Source: Chloroflexota bacterium
GTDB lineage: Bacteria; Chloroflexota; Dormibacteria; Dormibacterales; Dormibacteraceae
NCBI GenBank assembly: GCA_005880345.1
Contig: VBGE01000060.1
Location: 1-6,250, forward strand
Length of the DNA stretch: 6,250 bases
Direction of reading: 5' to 3'
The position numbers and the translations under genes are program-made. Under the pieces are notes generated by a model, which did not search any database, was not told where the DNA came from, and was given only the letters and a program-made list of their open reading frames with translations. Numbering within the stretch: the first letter of the stretch is position 1; each line of letters starts with the position of its first letter. Positions 1 to 5,917 of this stretch are shown piece by piece.

Positions 1-1231
1 CGATGAGCTCCGACTTGCTCAATCCGTTGAACGCCATCACCTCGGTGACCTTCGGCTGGCCCATGGTCAGCGTGCCCGTCTTGTCGAAGACGATGGTGTC
101 GATCGCTGCGAGCTTCTCCATCGCCGCCGCGCCCTTGATCAGGATGCCTTCGCGTGCGGATGCAATGAGGCTCGCGAGCATCGTGGTCGGCGCCGCGACG
201 CGAATGCCGGTCGCGAGGTCGAAGATGAGGACGGATGCGGCGCGCGAGGCATTGCCGGTGAGCGCGTAGACAACCGCGGCCGCACCCATCACCGGCAGCA
301 CGAAACGGTCGGCGATCTTTCGCGCATGGTCCGCCATCCGTGTCTCGCCGATCGGCGCGCGCTCGAGGAAGGCCATGATCCGGCCGGCGCGCGAGTCGGC
401 CGCGGTGCCCGATGCCTCGACCACGAGCTCTCCATCGGTGACGACCGTCATGGCGTAAAGGGAATCGCCTCGGCTCCGCGGCACCGGCATCGGCTCGCCG
501 GTGAGCACCCGCTCGTCGACGATGGCCCTGCCACGCACAACGGTCGCATCCACCGGGACGCGATCCCCGGATCCGACCATCAGCCTGTCGCCGGCCCGAA
601 TCGCCGCCACCTTGACCGCGACGCGCCTGCCATCGGTGACTTTCCAGCAGGTGGCGGACTCGTGCGACATGAGCGCGCCAAGCTCTCGCCGAGAGCGCGA
701 TGCCGTCAGGTCGCGGAGCAGCTCGCCGCCCTCCACGAGGGCACCGATCACCGCAGCTGTCAGCCACTGGCCGGTGAGCACCGTGATGGTCATCGCGGTC
801 GCGTCCAGGGCGTCGACCCCGACCTTGCGGCCGCGGAGGCGCTTGACCGCGCGCCGGAAGATAGGCACAGCGCCCATTCCGATCAGGGGGACCGCGAGCG
901 GTTGGCCGAGCATGGCCATCGCCCCACCCGCCGCGAGCGCGCTCAGGCTGCGCACGTGCCGGGACGGGCGGCCTTTCTTGACCTCGGCCGTGGGCTGGCG
1001 CGCCGGCGCACGCTCGACCATTCCGACGAGCCGCCGCACCTTCAAACCAGCACGGTGCTCGATCACGAGCGAGCGCCCCGCGACGTTGAACCGGTGCCCG
1101 GTTACGCCGGGCTCGGACTCGAGCGAGGCCGCGATCCCGGCGCGCCGCTCGGGCGCCAGCATCGAGCGCGGCAGCTCCAGGCGCACGCGACCCGGCATCG
1201 CATGCGCAATCTCAATTGACGAGACGGCCAT
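1..1231 (-). CDS. P1-type cation-transporting ATPase, HMA2-like N-terminus, no CPx motif (3' end outside window)
   Basis: This is the first 410 residues of a P-type ATPase that would use ATP hydrolysis to move a cation across the cytoplasmic membrane; the gene leaves the window at its left edge. Residues 1-75 resemble an HMA2-type domain (MPGRVRLELP at 12-21) but have no CxxC. Hydrophobic segments lie at about 95-122 and 141-170. The actuator domain covers about 180-300, with TGEP at 244-247. Membrane helices follow at about 310-326 and 330-352. The phosphorylation motif DKTGTLT is at 383-389, with Asp383 as the acceptor. The helix before it reads FDLATGIRVAAP (337-348), so the CPC/CPx position of heavy-metal pumps is Leu-Ala-Thr. 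The ATP-binding domain and C-terminal helices are not visible. The ATG at 1231 has GAGG four bases upstream and overlaps the end of the preceding HMA2 gene by 20 bp. The P-type family is certain. The substrate is unknown, and Cu, Zn or Cd specificity should not be assumed. Confidence 0.93.
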   Translation of the reverse strand, partial: MAVSSIEIAHAMPGRVRLELPRSMLAPERRAGIAASLESEPGVTGHRFNVAGRSLVIEHRAGLKVRRLVGMVERAPARQPTAEVKKGRPSRHVRSLSALAAGGAMAMLGQPLAVPLIGMGAVPIFRRAVKRLRGRKVGVDALDATAMTITVLTGQWLTAAVIGALVEGGELLRDLTASRSRRELGALMSHESATCWKVTDGRRVAVKVAAIRAGDRLMVGSGDRVPVDATVVRGRAIVDERVLTGEPMPVPRSRGDSLYAMTVVTDGELVVEASGTAADSRAGRIMAFLERAPIGETRMADHARKIADRFVLPVMGAAAVVYALTGNASRAASVLIFDLATGIRVAAPTTMLASLIASAREGILIKGAAAMEKLAAIDTIVFDKTGTLTMGQPKVTEVMAFNGLSKSELI

Positions 1232-1649
1232 GTGACCTCGCCGCCACCTTGACGGTCTGTTCCTCGTGGAGCTTGAAGAAGCTGTCGAACGCCCAGTACA
1301 GCAGCTGGTACCAGGTCGCGTCGCGCAGGCGGGCGCGCTGAATCACCAGGTTTCGAATGGCCAGGGCGAGGTAGACGGTGGGGACGGCAAGGCGCAGGTC
1401 GACATGGCCGCGCGCTGCGTCATGGAGCTTCGCGTTGGCGCCGGTGAAAACCTGCCGCACGATGGCGGCGCCTGTGCTTTGCGTGCGAAACGTGGGCGAT
1501 TGCTGCAGGGCGGAGCTGACCTCGAAGCCGATGGTGCGGAGATCGTCGATGCGCACCTGGCTCGTGGTCCGCGGCCTGGGGATGCGCAGACGCAGCCGGC
1601 CAGGCATCCAGTGTTCGAGGTAGACGACGTCCCGGGATCCGCGGGCCAC
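1212..1649 (-). CDS. Small HMA2-like domain protein, possible ATPase partner
   Basis: This is a 145-aa protein with a GTG start at 1649, two bases after the stop of the preceding gene. Residues 9-70 look like a degenerate heavy-metal-associated (HMA2-type) ferredoxin-like fold. The signature MPGRLRLRIP at 15-24 closely matches MPGRVRLELP in the N-terminus of the ATPase encoded immediately downstream. There is no cysteine at all, so no CxxC metal site. Residues 85-104 form a moderately hydrophobic stretch, and 112-128 is aromatic-rich (TWYQLLYWAFDSFFKLH), suggesting membrane association at the C-terminal half. Its last 20 bp overlap the ATPase start, so the two are probably translationally coupled. 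The shared motif suggests a role with the ATPase, such as regulatory subunit or domain partner; that role is inferred. No strong Shine-Dalgarno is visible, which fits coupling. Confidence 0.8.
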   Translation of the reverse strand: MARGSRDVVYLEHWMPGRLRLRIPRPRTTSQVRIDDLRTIGFEVSSALQQSPTFRTQSTGAAIVRQVFTGANAKLHDAARGHVDLRLAVPTVYLALAIRNLVIQRARLRDATWYQLLYWAFDSFFKLHEEQTVKVAARSHGRLVN

Positions 1650-1651
1650 GC

Positions 1652-1969
1652 TCAGGTCGATTCAGCAGCTCGACGTGCGCGGCGCCGTCTCGGCGTGGAG
1701 GGAACCACTCGCAGGCGCCTGCGCTCGGCGTTGCGCTCCGCCTCACGGGCCGTCTGCTCGTATTCCAGGCGAGCCTCCGCGAAAACGTCCTGGCCTTTCT
1801 CGAATGCCTCGGCGCCCATCCCTTGCAACCAGTCGACGGCGCGGAAGCCGGTCAGCATCGCTGTCTTTGCCGCGGCGCGCGTCTCCCGTGGAAACGCCGC
1901 GCCGATGAGCGCCCCGATGCCGATGAAGACTCCCCATGGAACTGCTCTCTCGATGACTTCGTCGATCAC
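1652..1969 (-). CDS. Small membrane-anchored protein with charged coiled-coil-like tail
   Basis: This is a 105-aa protein of unknown function. The start is GTG at 1969, overlapping the stop of the preceding gene as GTGA, with a good ribosome site (GAGG, five bases upstream). Residues 9-28 form one Gly/Ala/Ile-rich hydrophobic segment containing GVFIGIGALIGAAFP. A long helical stretch (about 30-85) follows, rich in Ala, Glu, Lys and Arg, and the tail is very basic (RRRRARR). This layout recalls short DUF5132- or YtxH-like proteins, in which one membrane helix anchors a cytoplasmic amphipathic helix; that similarity is from memory and not confirmed. Its place between another small membrane protein and the HMA2 protein, with overlapping frames, suggests it is made together with the ATPase and may assemble with it. 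Confidence 0.75.
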   Translation of the reverse strand: MIDEVIERAVPWGVFIGIGALIGAAFPRETRAAAKTAMLTGFRAVDWLQGMGAEAFEKGQDVFAEARLEYEQTAREAERNAERRRLRVVPSTPRRRRARRAAEST

Positions 1970-2319
1970 TTCCGCCTCTTCGTCGAACTGCGTCTGACCC
2001 GCGATGTCCGGGCCCGCCCACGGGCCGGCGCCCAGCGCACCGTGCCTTCGCTGTCGCCGCCTACCGGCTTCGCGGCTCCGTCCACGAGGTGGCTGAGGAA
2101 GCGTTGAGGCTTAGGCGCATCCGGCCGGTTCAGCAGCTTCAGGAACGGGACGCTGGCGACAAATGCCGCGACGGCGATGGGAACCAGGTCCAGCGCGACG
2201 GCGGCGCCCAGCGCGCCGAAGAATCCGATTGATCGCGGCCAGTCCACCTCGATCGAGTGGTCGAGCCTGCCAGTGAGGCCCTGCTGGTCACGCGGCGTGC
2301 GAGTTGCGCCCCGGGCCAT
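1966..2319 (-). CDS. Small hydrophobic membrane protein of the ATPase cluster
   Basis: This is a 117-aa protein not recognised as a named family. Residues 30-63 form a long hydrophobic region, probably one long or two tightly packed membrane helices, containing DLVPIAVAAFVASVPFLKLL. It is followed by a Pro/Arg-rich linker, the motif GAAKPVGGD (81-89), and a strongly basic tail ending STKRRK. I chose ATG 2319 because the codons upstream of it in this frame (including ATG 2343) have A/T-rich third positions, unlike the rest of the gene. The gene overlaps the end of the topoisomerase gene by 32 bp and its stop overlaps the next start (GTGA). No clear ribosome site precedes 2319, so translation may depend on the topoisomerase ribosomes. 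Its position suggests an accessory role for the downstream ATPase; this is inference. Confidence 0.75.
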   Translation of the reverse strand: MARGATRTPRDQQGLTGRLDHSIEVDWPRSIGFFGALGAAVALDLVPIAVAAFVASVPFLKLLNRPDAPKPQRFLSHLVDGAAKPVGGDSEGTVRWAPARGRARTSRVRRSSTKRRK

Positions 2320-3391
2320 ATTGGTATAACCGCTTCTTTCCATTCGATACCTTCCGCTTGAGCAGCGCCAGGACCGCGCCTTCGTCCGATCTTTCTCGCA
2401 CCGCATCGAGCGTCCCCTGCATGTACGCGTCGACGACGGCTGGGTGCACGTACGAGCGCCTGCAGACGGCGCGGGTGTGGCCCAGCTTGCCGGCCACCGT
2501 GTCGATCGCCGCGAGCACGCGCCGCTTCGCCTCCGTCTCCGAATCGAATCCTTCCGCGTCGCGCAGCGCGCAAAGGGCCAGCACGGTGGCGGCCCACGTG
2601 CGGAAGTCCTTGGCGGTGAAATTCTCTTCCGTGACGCCGCGCAGATACTCATTGACGTCGTCCGACGTCACGTGGCGGCGTTCGCCATCGGGATCGACGT
2701 ATTGAAAGAGCATCTGACCCGGCAGCTCTTCACAACGCTTGATCACACGAGCCACGCGGCGATCGGTGACGCCGGCGGACACCTCGCGGCCGCTCTTGCC
2801 CTTGAACAGAAACCTGACGGTGGAGCCGTTGACCTCGACGTGCCGGTTGCGCAGCGTGGTCAGGCCGAACGATCCGTTCTGTTGCGCGTACTCCTCATTG
2901 CCGATGCGGGCAAATGTCGTCTCGAGCAGACGGACGATGGTCGCCACCACTTTTTCGCGGGGCAGGCCCGGGCGGCGCAGGTCGCGTGCGACACGCCTCC
3001 GGATTCTCGGCAGCACGCGCGCGAACCCGGCCATCCGGTCGAACTTGTTGGCGTCCCGCACCTCCCGCCATCTCGGGTGGTAGCGGTGCTGCTTGCGGCC
3101 ACGAGCGTCGCGTCCGGTGGCCTGGAGGTGCCCCCTCGGCCGGGTGGTGATCCAGACGTGCTCCCATGCCGGAGGGATGGCGAGGGCGCGGATCCGGTCC
3201 AGCGTGGCGGCATCACGCACGCGCTTCCCGTCGGGGCCGAAGTAGTCGAGATGCTTACCGCGTCGGACGCGCCGGATGCCGGGCTCGTCGTCCGTCGCGT
3301 ACACCAGCCCGGCCTCCTGCGCGGCCTCCGCCGCAGGGTCGGGCAGGGCGCTCAGGCTGCGCTCGGTGGCGTGACTCCTGGACCGCCCCAT
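2288..3391 (-). CDS. DNA topoisomerase IB (poxvirus/eukaryote-like type)
   Basis: This enzyme relaxes DNA supercoils without ATP by nicking one strand and forming a 3'-phosphotyrosyl intermediate. From ATG 3391 it is 367 aa, usual for bacterial type IB enzymes. By comparison with vaccinia topoisomerase all five catalytic residues are present: Arg162 (in FARIGNEEYA), Lys199 (FKGKSG), Arg264 (KDFRTW), His305 (LGHT) and the nucleophile Tyr314 (CRRSYVHP). His and Tyr are nine residues apart, as in the viral enzyme. The N-terminal DNA-clamp domain covers roughly residues 25-115. An in-frame GTG at 3433 would add 14 residues, but that stretch lacks the G/C-ending codon bias that begins at 3391, so 3391 is preferred. 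Neither start has a good ribosome site. The gene overlaps the small gene upstream by 40 bp and the membrane-protein gene downstream by 32 bp. Family assignment is firm; the biological role beside an ATPase cluster is unexplained. Confidence 0.95.
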   Translation of the reverse strand: MGRSRSHATERSLSALPDPAAEAAQEAGLVYATDDEPGIRRVRRGKHLDYFGPDGKRVRDAATLDRIRALAIPPAWEHVWITTRPRGHLQATGRDARGRKQHRYHPRWREVRDANKFDRMAGFARVLPRIRRRVARDLRRPGLPREKVVATIVRLLETTFARIGNEEYAQQNGSFGLTTLRNRHVEVNGSTVRFLFKGKSGREVSAGVTDRRVARVIKRCEELPGQMLFQYVDPDGERRHVTSDDVNEYLRGVTEENFTAKDFRTWAATVLALCALRDAEGFDSETEAKRRVLAAIDTVAGKLGHTRAVCRRSYVHPAVVDAYMQGTLDAVRERSDEGAVLALLKRKVSNGKKRLYQYGPGRNSHAA

Positions 3392-3600
3392 CCCGGCTGC
3401 ATCGTCAGGAGCAGGCTCCTCTTGCGAGCCCACAGCCGGGCGATCAGCTCCTCCCGCGAGGTCTTCTCACTGCACGGCACGCCAAGCTGCCAGAGGCTCG
3501 CCTGCACCTCGTCCGGCAGCACGTCATCGCACCCGTACGGACGCGCCACCTGGGAGAGGGCTCTGCCGAGCTGGACCAGCTGCCATTCGTGCTCGCTCAT
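3352..3600 (-). CDS. Small hypothetical protein with SAP/HeH-like motif
   Basis: This is an 82-aa protein of unknown function between kbl and the topoisomerase gene. Up to about residue 68 its codons end mostly in G or C, as expected of real genes here. After that the bias is lost, where the frame runs over the start of the topoisomerase gene. Residues 30-61 (a helix, the loop LGVPCSEKTS, then a helix EELIARLWARKR) resemble the helix-extended loop-helix of SAP/HeH nucleic-acid-binding domains. The rest contains two Cys (24 and 43) and no membrane segment. The start at ATG 3600 has only GGGA three bases upstream, lying inside the arm of an inverted repeat, so translation may be weak or controlled. 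Placement ahead of a topoisomerase fits a DNA-related function, but the SAP likeness is judged by eye. A chance ORF is still possible. Confidence 0.6.
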   Translation of the reverse strand: MSEHEWQLVQLGRALSQVARPYGCDDVLPDEVQASLWQLGVPCSEKTSREELIARLWARKRSLLLTMQPGWGGPGVTPPSAA

Positions 3601-3604
3601 GTAT

Positions 3605-3622
3605 CCCGAAAACGCTTTCGGG
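3605..3622 (-). terminator. Inverted repeat after kbl, possible weak terminator or translation-control hairpin
   Basis: The sequence CCCGAAA-GCGT-TTTCGGG (minus strand) is a perfect 7-bp stem with a 4-base loop. It starts eight bases after the kbl stop and ends four bases before the ATG of the next small gene. No run of T follows the stem on the minus strand, so it is not a classic intrinsic terminator. The second arm contains the only purine-rich stretch near the next start, so folding could hide that ribosome site. It may stabilise the tdh-kbl message 3' end or reduce expression of the downstream genes. Function is inferred. Confidence 0.4.
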
Positions 3623-3629
3623 CGCCGGG

Positions 3630-4811
3630 CTACCGGGCGAGCTCCTGTCGTGTTTCGACGAATGCTCGCACCGCGCGCTCGAGGTCCTCGGGCGTGTGCG
3701 CGGCGGAGACCTGGGCCCGGATTCGGGCCTTGCCCTGGGGCACGACGGGATACGAGAAACCCACGACGTAGACGCCCTTTTCGAGCATCAGGGCGGCCAT
3801 CCGGCCGGCCAGCGCGGCGTCGCCGACCATCACAGGCACGATCGGGTGGTCGCCGGGCAGGATGTCGAACTCTTCCTCGGTCATCCGGCGCCGAAACAGC
3901 TTGGTGTTGTCAACCAGGCGCTGCCTCAGGTCCTTCGCGTTGCGGATCAGCTCCAGGACCTTCAGGCTCGCCGCCGCGATCGGCGGGGCGACCGAGTTGG
4001 AGAACAGGTATGGGCGCGAGCGCTGACGCAAAAGAGCGACGAGCTCCTTGCGGCCCGAGACGTAGCCGCCGCTCGCCCCGCCGAGCGCCTTGCCCAGCGT
4101 GCCTGTGATCGCATCGACGCGACCGATGACGCCTTGCTGCTCGTGCGTGCCCCGGCCGTTGGCGCCGACGAAGCCGACGGCGTGCGAATCGTCCACCATC
4201 ACCATCGCGTCGTAGCGGTCGGCCAGGTCGCAGATGTCCTTGAGCGGCGCCGTGTAGCCATCCATCGAGAAGACGCCGTCCGTGACCACCATGCGAAAGC
4301 GCGCGCCGGAGCTGTCCTTCAGCTGCTGCTCGAGGTCTTTCATGTCGCGGTTGGCGTAGCGAAAGCGCTTCGCCTTGCACAGCCGGATGCCGTCGATGAT
4401 GCTCGCGTGGTTCAGCGCGTCCGAGATGACCGCATCCTGCTCGTCGAGGACCACCTCGAAGATGCCGCCGTTGGCGTCGAAGCAGGATGAGTACAGGATC
4501 GTGTCCTCGGTGCCGAGGAATTCGGTCAGCGCCGCCTCGAGCTCCTTGTGCACCTCCTGCGTGCCGCAGATGAACCTGACCGACGCCATGCCGTAACCCC
4601 AGCGGTCGAGCGCCTCCCTGGCGGCGGCCAAAACGTCGGGGTGATCTGCCAGCCCGAGATAGTTGTTGGCGCAGAGATTCAAGACGTCACGTTCGGCCAC
4701 GCCCACCATCGAGCCCTGTGGCGAGGTGATCACGCGCTCCGGCTTCTCCAGCCCGGCGGCGCGGATCTCCTCCAACTGCTGATTCATGTGTGAGCGCATC
4801 TTTTCGAACAT
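3630..4811 (-). CDS. kbl: Glycine C-acetyltransferase (2-amino-3-ketobutyrate CoA ligase)
   Basis: This cytoplasmic PLP enzyme cleaves 2-amino-3-ketobutyrate with CoA to glycine and acetyl-CoA, the second step of threonine breakdown after Tdh. It is a 393-aa member of the alpha-oxoamine synthase family (E. coli Kbl is 398 aa). Visible family features include [10 protein letters not shown] (49-58), [10 protein letters not shown] (83-92), SSCFDANGG (108-116), His135 in [16 protein letters not shown] (207-214) with Asp207 contacting the PLP ring nitrogen and His210, the Schiff-base Lys241 in GTLGKALGG, and the carboxylate-binding Arg365 region [12 protein letters not shown] start at ATG 4811, where TGATG joins the tdh stop to this start and GGAG lies six bases upstream. 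An upstream in-frame start at 4844 would lie inside tdh and add 11 residues unlike the family. The related 8-amino-7-oxononanoate synthase is excluded by tight linkage to tdh and closer motif agreement with Kbl. Confidence 0.96.
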   Translation of the reverse strand: MFEKMRSHMNQQLEEIRAAGLEKPERVITSPQGSMVGVAERDVLNLCANNYLGLADHPDVLAAAREALDRWGYGMASVRFICGTQEVHKELEAALTEFLGTEDTILYSSCFDANGGIFEVVLDEQDAVISDALNHASIIDGIRLCKAKRFRYANRDMKDLEQQLKDSSGARFRMVVTDGVFSMDGYTAPLKDICDLADRYDAMVMVDDSHAVGFVGANGRGTHEQQGVIGRVDAITGTLGKALGGASGGYVSGRKELVALLRQRSRPYLFSNSVAPPIAAASLKVLELIRNAKDLRQRLVDNTKLFRRRMTEEEFDILPGDHPIVPVMVGDAALAGRMAALMLEKGVYVVGFSYPVVPQGKARIRAQVSAAHTPEDLERAVRAFVETRQELAR

Positions 4812-5839
4812 CACTTGCTCCAGTCGAGAACAACCTTGCCGCATTGCCCCGAGTGCGCCACCGCAAACGCCTCCTTGTACTGCTCATAGGGAAAGCGATG
4901 CGTGATCACGGGCGAGATGTCGAGACCGGTCTGGACGAAGACCGACATCTGGTACCAGGTCTCGAAGATCTGGCGTCCGTACACACCGCGCAGGGTCAGC
5001 ATCTTGAACACCACCTGCGACCAGTCGATCGGGAACTCGTGGTCCGGCAGGCCCAGCATCGCGATGCGGCCCCCATGCGCCATGTTCTCGATCATCTCGC
5101 GCATCGCGTTGGGCACGCCGGACATCTCGAACCCGACGTCGAAGCCTTCCTTCATGCCGAGCTGCTGCTGGACCTCATGCAGGCGGACCTTCCGCACGTC
5201 GACGGCCAGGGTCACGCCGATCTTTCGAGCCAGCTCGAGCCGGTAGTCGCTCACGTCGGTGATGACCACAAAGCGCGCACCGTTATGGCGCGCGACGATC
5301 GCAGCCATCAGGCCGATAGGCCCGGCGCCCGTTATGAGCACGTCCTCTGCGACCAGGCGGTACTGCGTCGCGGTGTGGACCGCATTGCCGAACGGGTCGA
5401 AGATCGAGGCGACGTCCAGGTCGATCTTGGTGAGGTGGGGCCACAGGTTGCCCGCCGGCATGACGATGAGCTCGGCGAAGGCTCCGTCGCGCTGCACGCC
5501 GATGCCCACGGTGTTGGCGCACAGCACCCTTCGGCCGGCGAGGCAGTTGCGGCACGTGCCGCACGTGATGTGGCCCTCGGCGCCGACGATCTCGCCCGGG
5601 TAGACGGAGGCGACGCCCTCACCGAGCTCGACCACCTCGCCGACGAACTCGTGGCCGACGACCAGTGGGGGATGGATGGTGTGCTGGGCCCACTCGTTCC
5701 AGCTGTCGATGTGCAGGTCGGTGCCGCAGATGCCTGTGCGGAGGACGCGGATCAGCACCTCACCGGGGCCTGGCTTCGGCTCCGGCACGTCCTGCAGCCA
5801 GAGTCCTGCCTCGGCCTTCGCCTTCACGAGCGCCTTCAT
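4811..5839 (-). CDS. tdh: L-threonine 3-dehydrogenase (zinc, medium-chain)
   Basis: This enzyme oxidises L-threonine with NAD+ to 2-amino-3-ketobutyrate, which Kbl then cleaves. It is 342 aa, almost the E. coli Tdh length (341). Catalytic zinc ligands Cys38, His63 and Glu64 (GHEFVGE) and all four structural zinc cysteines (93, 96, 99, 107; [15 protein letters not shown]) fall at exactly the E. coli positions. The NAD-binding Rossmann loop is GAGPIG (171-176), with Asp195 at the end of the second strand (VVITD), which favours NAD over [15 protein letters not shown] (147-157) is typical of threonine dehydrogenases rather than sorbitol or alcohol dehydrogenases. The ATG at 5839 gives the expected MKAL start; GAGG lies only two bases upstream, so the ribosome site is suboptimal. 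This is the first gene of the leftward run and is joined to kbl by TGATG. Confidence 0.97.
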   Translation of the reverse strand: MKALVKAKAEAGLWLQDVPEPKPGPGEVLIRVLRTGICGTDLHIDSWNEWAQHTIHPPLVVGHEFVGEVVELGEGVASVYPGEIVGAEGHITCGTCRNCLAGRRVLCANTVGIGVQRDGAFAELIVMPAGNLWPHLTKIDLDVASIFDPFGNAVHTATQYRLVAEDVLITGAGPIGLMAAIVARHNGARFVVITDVSDYRLELARKIGVTLAVDVRKVRLHEVQQQLGMKEGFDVGFEMSGVPNAMREMIENMAHGGRIAMLGLPDHEFPIDWSQVVFKMLTLRGVYGRQIFETWYQMSVFVQTGLDISPVITHRFPYEQYKEAFAVAHSGQCGKVVLDWSK

Positions 5840-5917
5840 CGCCTCGCAACAATAAGACGAGTGCGGTAAGGCCTTGACCGCGGGTCGTGGCGCGGAAATA
5901 GGATTTCGTCGAACCCC
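5840..5917. promoter_or_regulatory. Divergent intergenic region between tdh and antiporter gene
   Basis: These 78 bases must hold or overlap the promoters of both the leftward tdh run and the rightward antiporter gene. On the plus strand TTGACC (5874-5879) and TAGGAT (5899-5904), 19 bases apart, resemble a sigma-70 promoter that would start transcription near 5911, about seven bases before the antiporter ATG. A small inverted repeat GACC-GCG-GGTC (5876-5886) overlaps the -35 box and could be an operator, although four-base arms are weak evidence. On the minus strand TCTTAT (5857-5852) is a possible -10 for tdh, with no convincing -35. These are readings by eye against consensus. Confidence 0.35.

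Noticed and set aside
326..1235. Two open frames of 297 and 244 codons on the plus strand
   Set aside because: Both are antisense to the P-type ATPase, which carries TGEP and DKTGTLT. The products are compositionally odd and show no family features.
1966..2652. Long version (228 aa) of the 117-aa membrane protein
   Set aside because: The first 111 residues lie inside the topoisomerase catalytic region, are Arg/Ser/Cys-rich out-of-frame translation, and lack the G/C-ending codon bias.
2444..4108. A 554-codon open frame on the plus strand
   Set aside because: It lies antisense to the topoisomerase, the small gene and part of kbl, all of which have clear motifs or codon bias. Its translation is low-complexity Arg/Pro/Ala with no domain. 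Long antisense open frames are common in GC-rich genes.
4811..4844. Upstream start for kbl at 4844
   Set aside because: It would add 11 residues inside tdh. The start at 4811 has GGAG at good spacing and forms the TGATG junction.
4790..5869. A 359-codon open frame on the plus strand
   Set aside because: It is the exact antisense of tdh, whose zinc ligands all match E. coli positions. The antisense product is His/Asp/Arg-rich with no recognisable fold.
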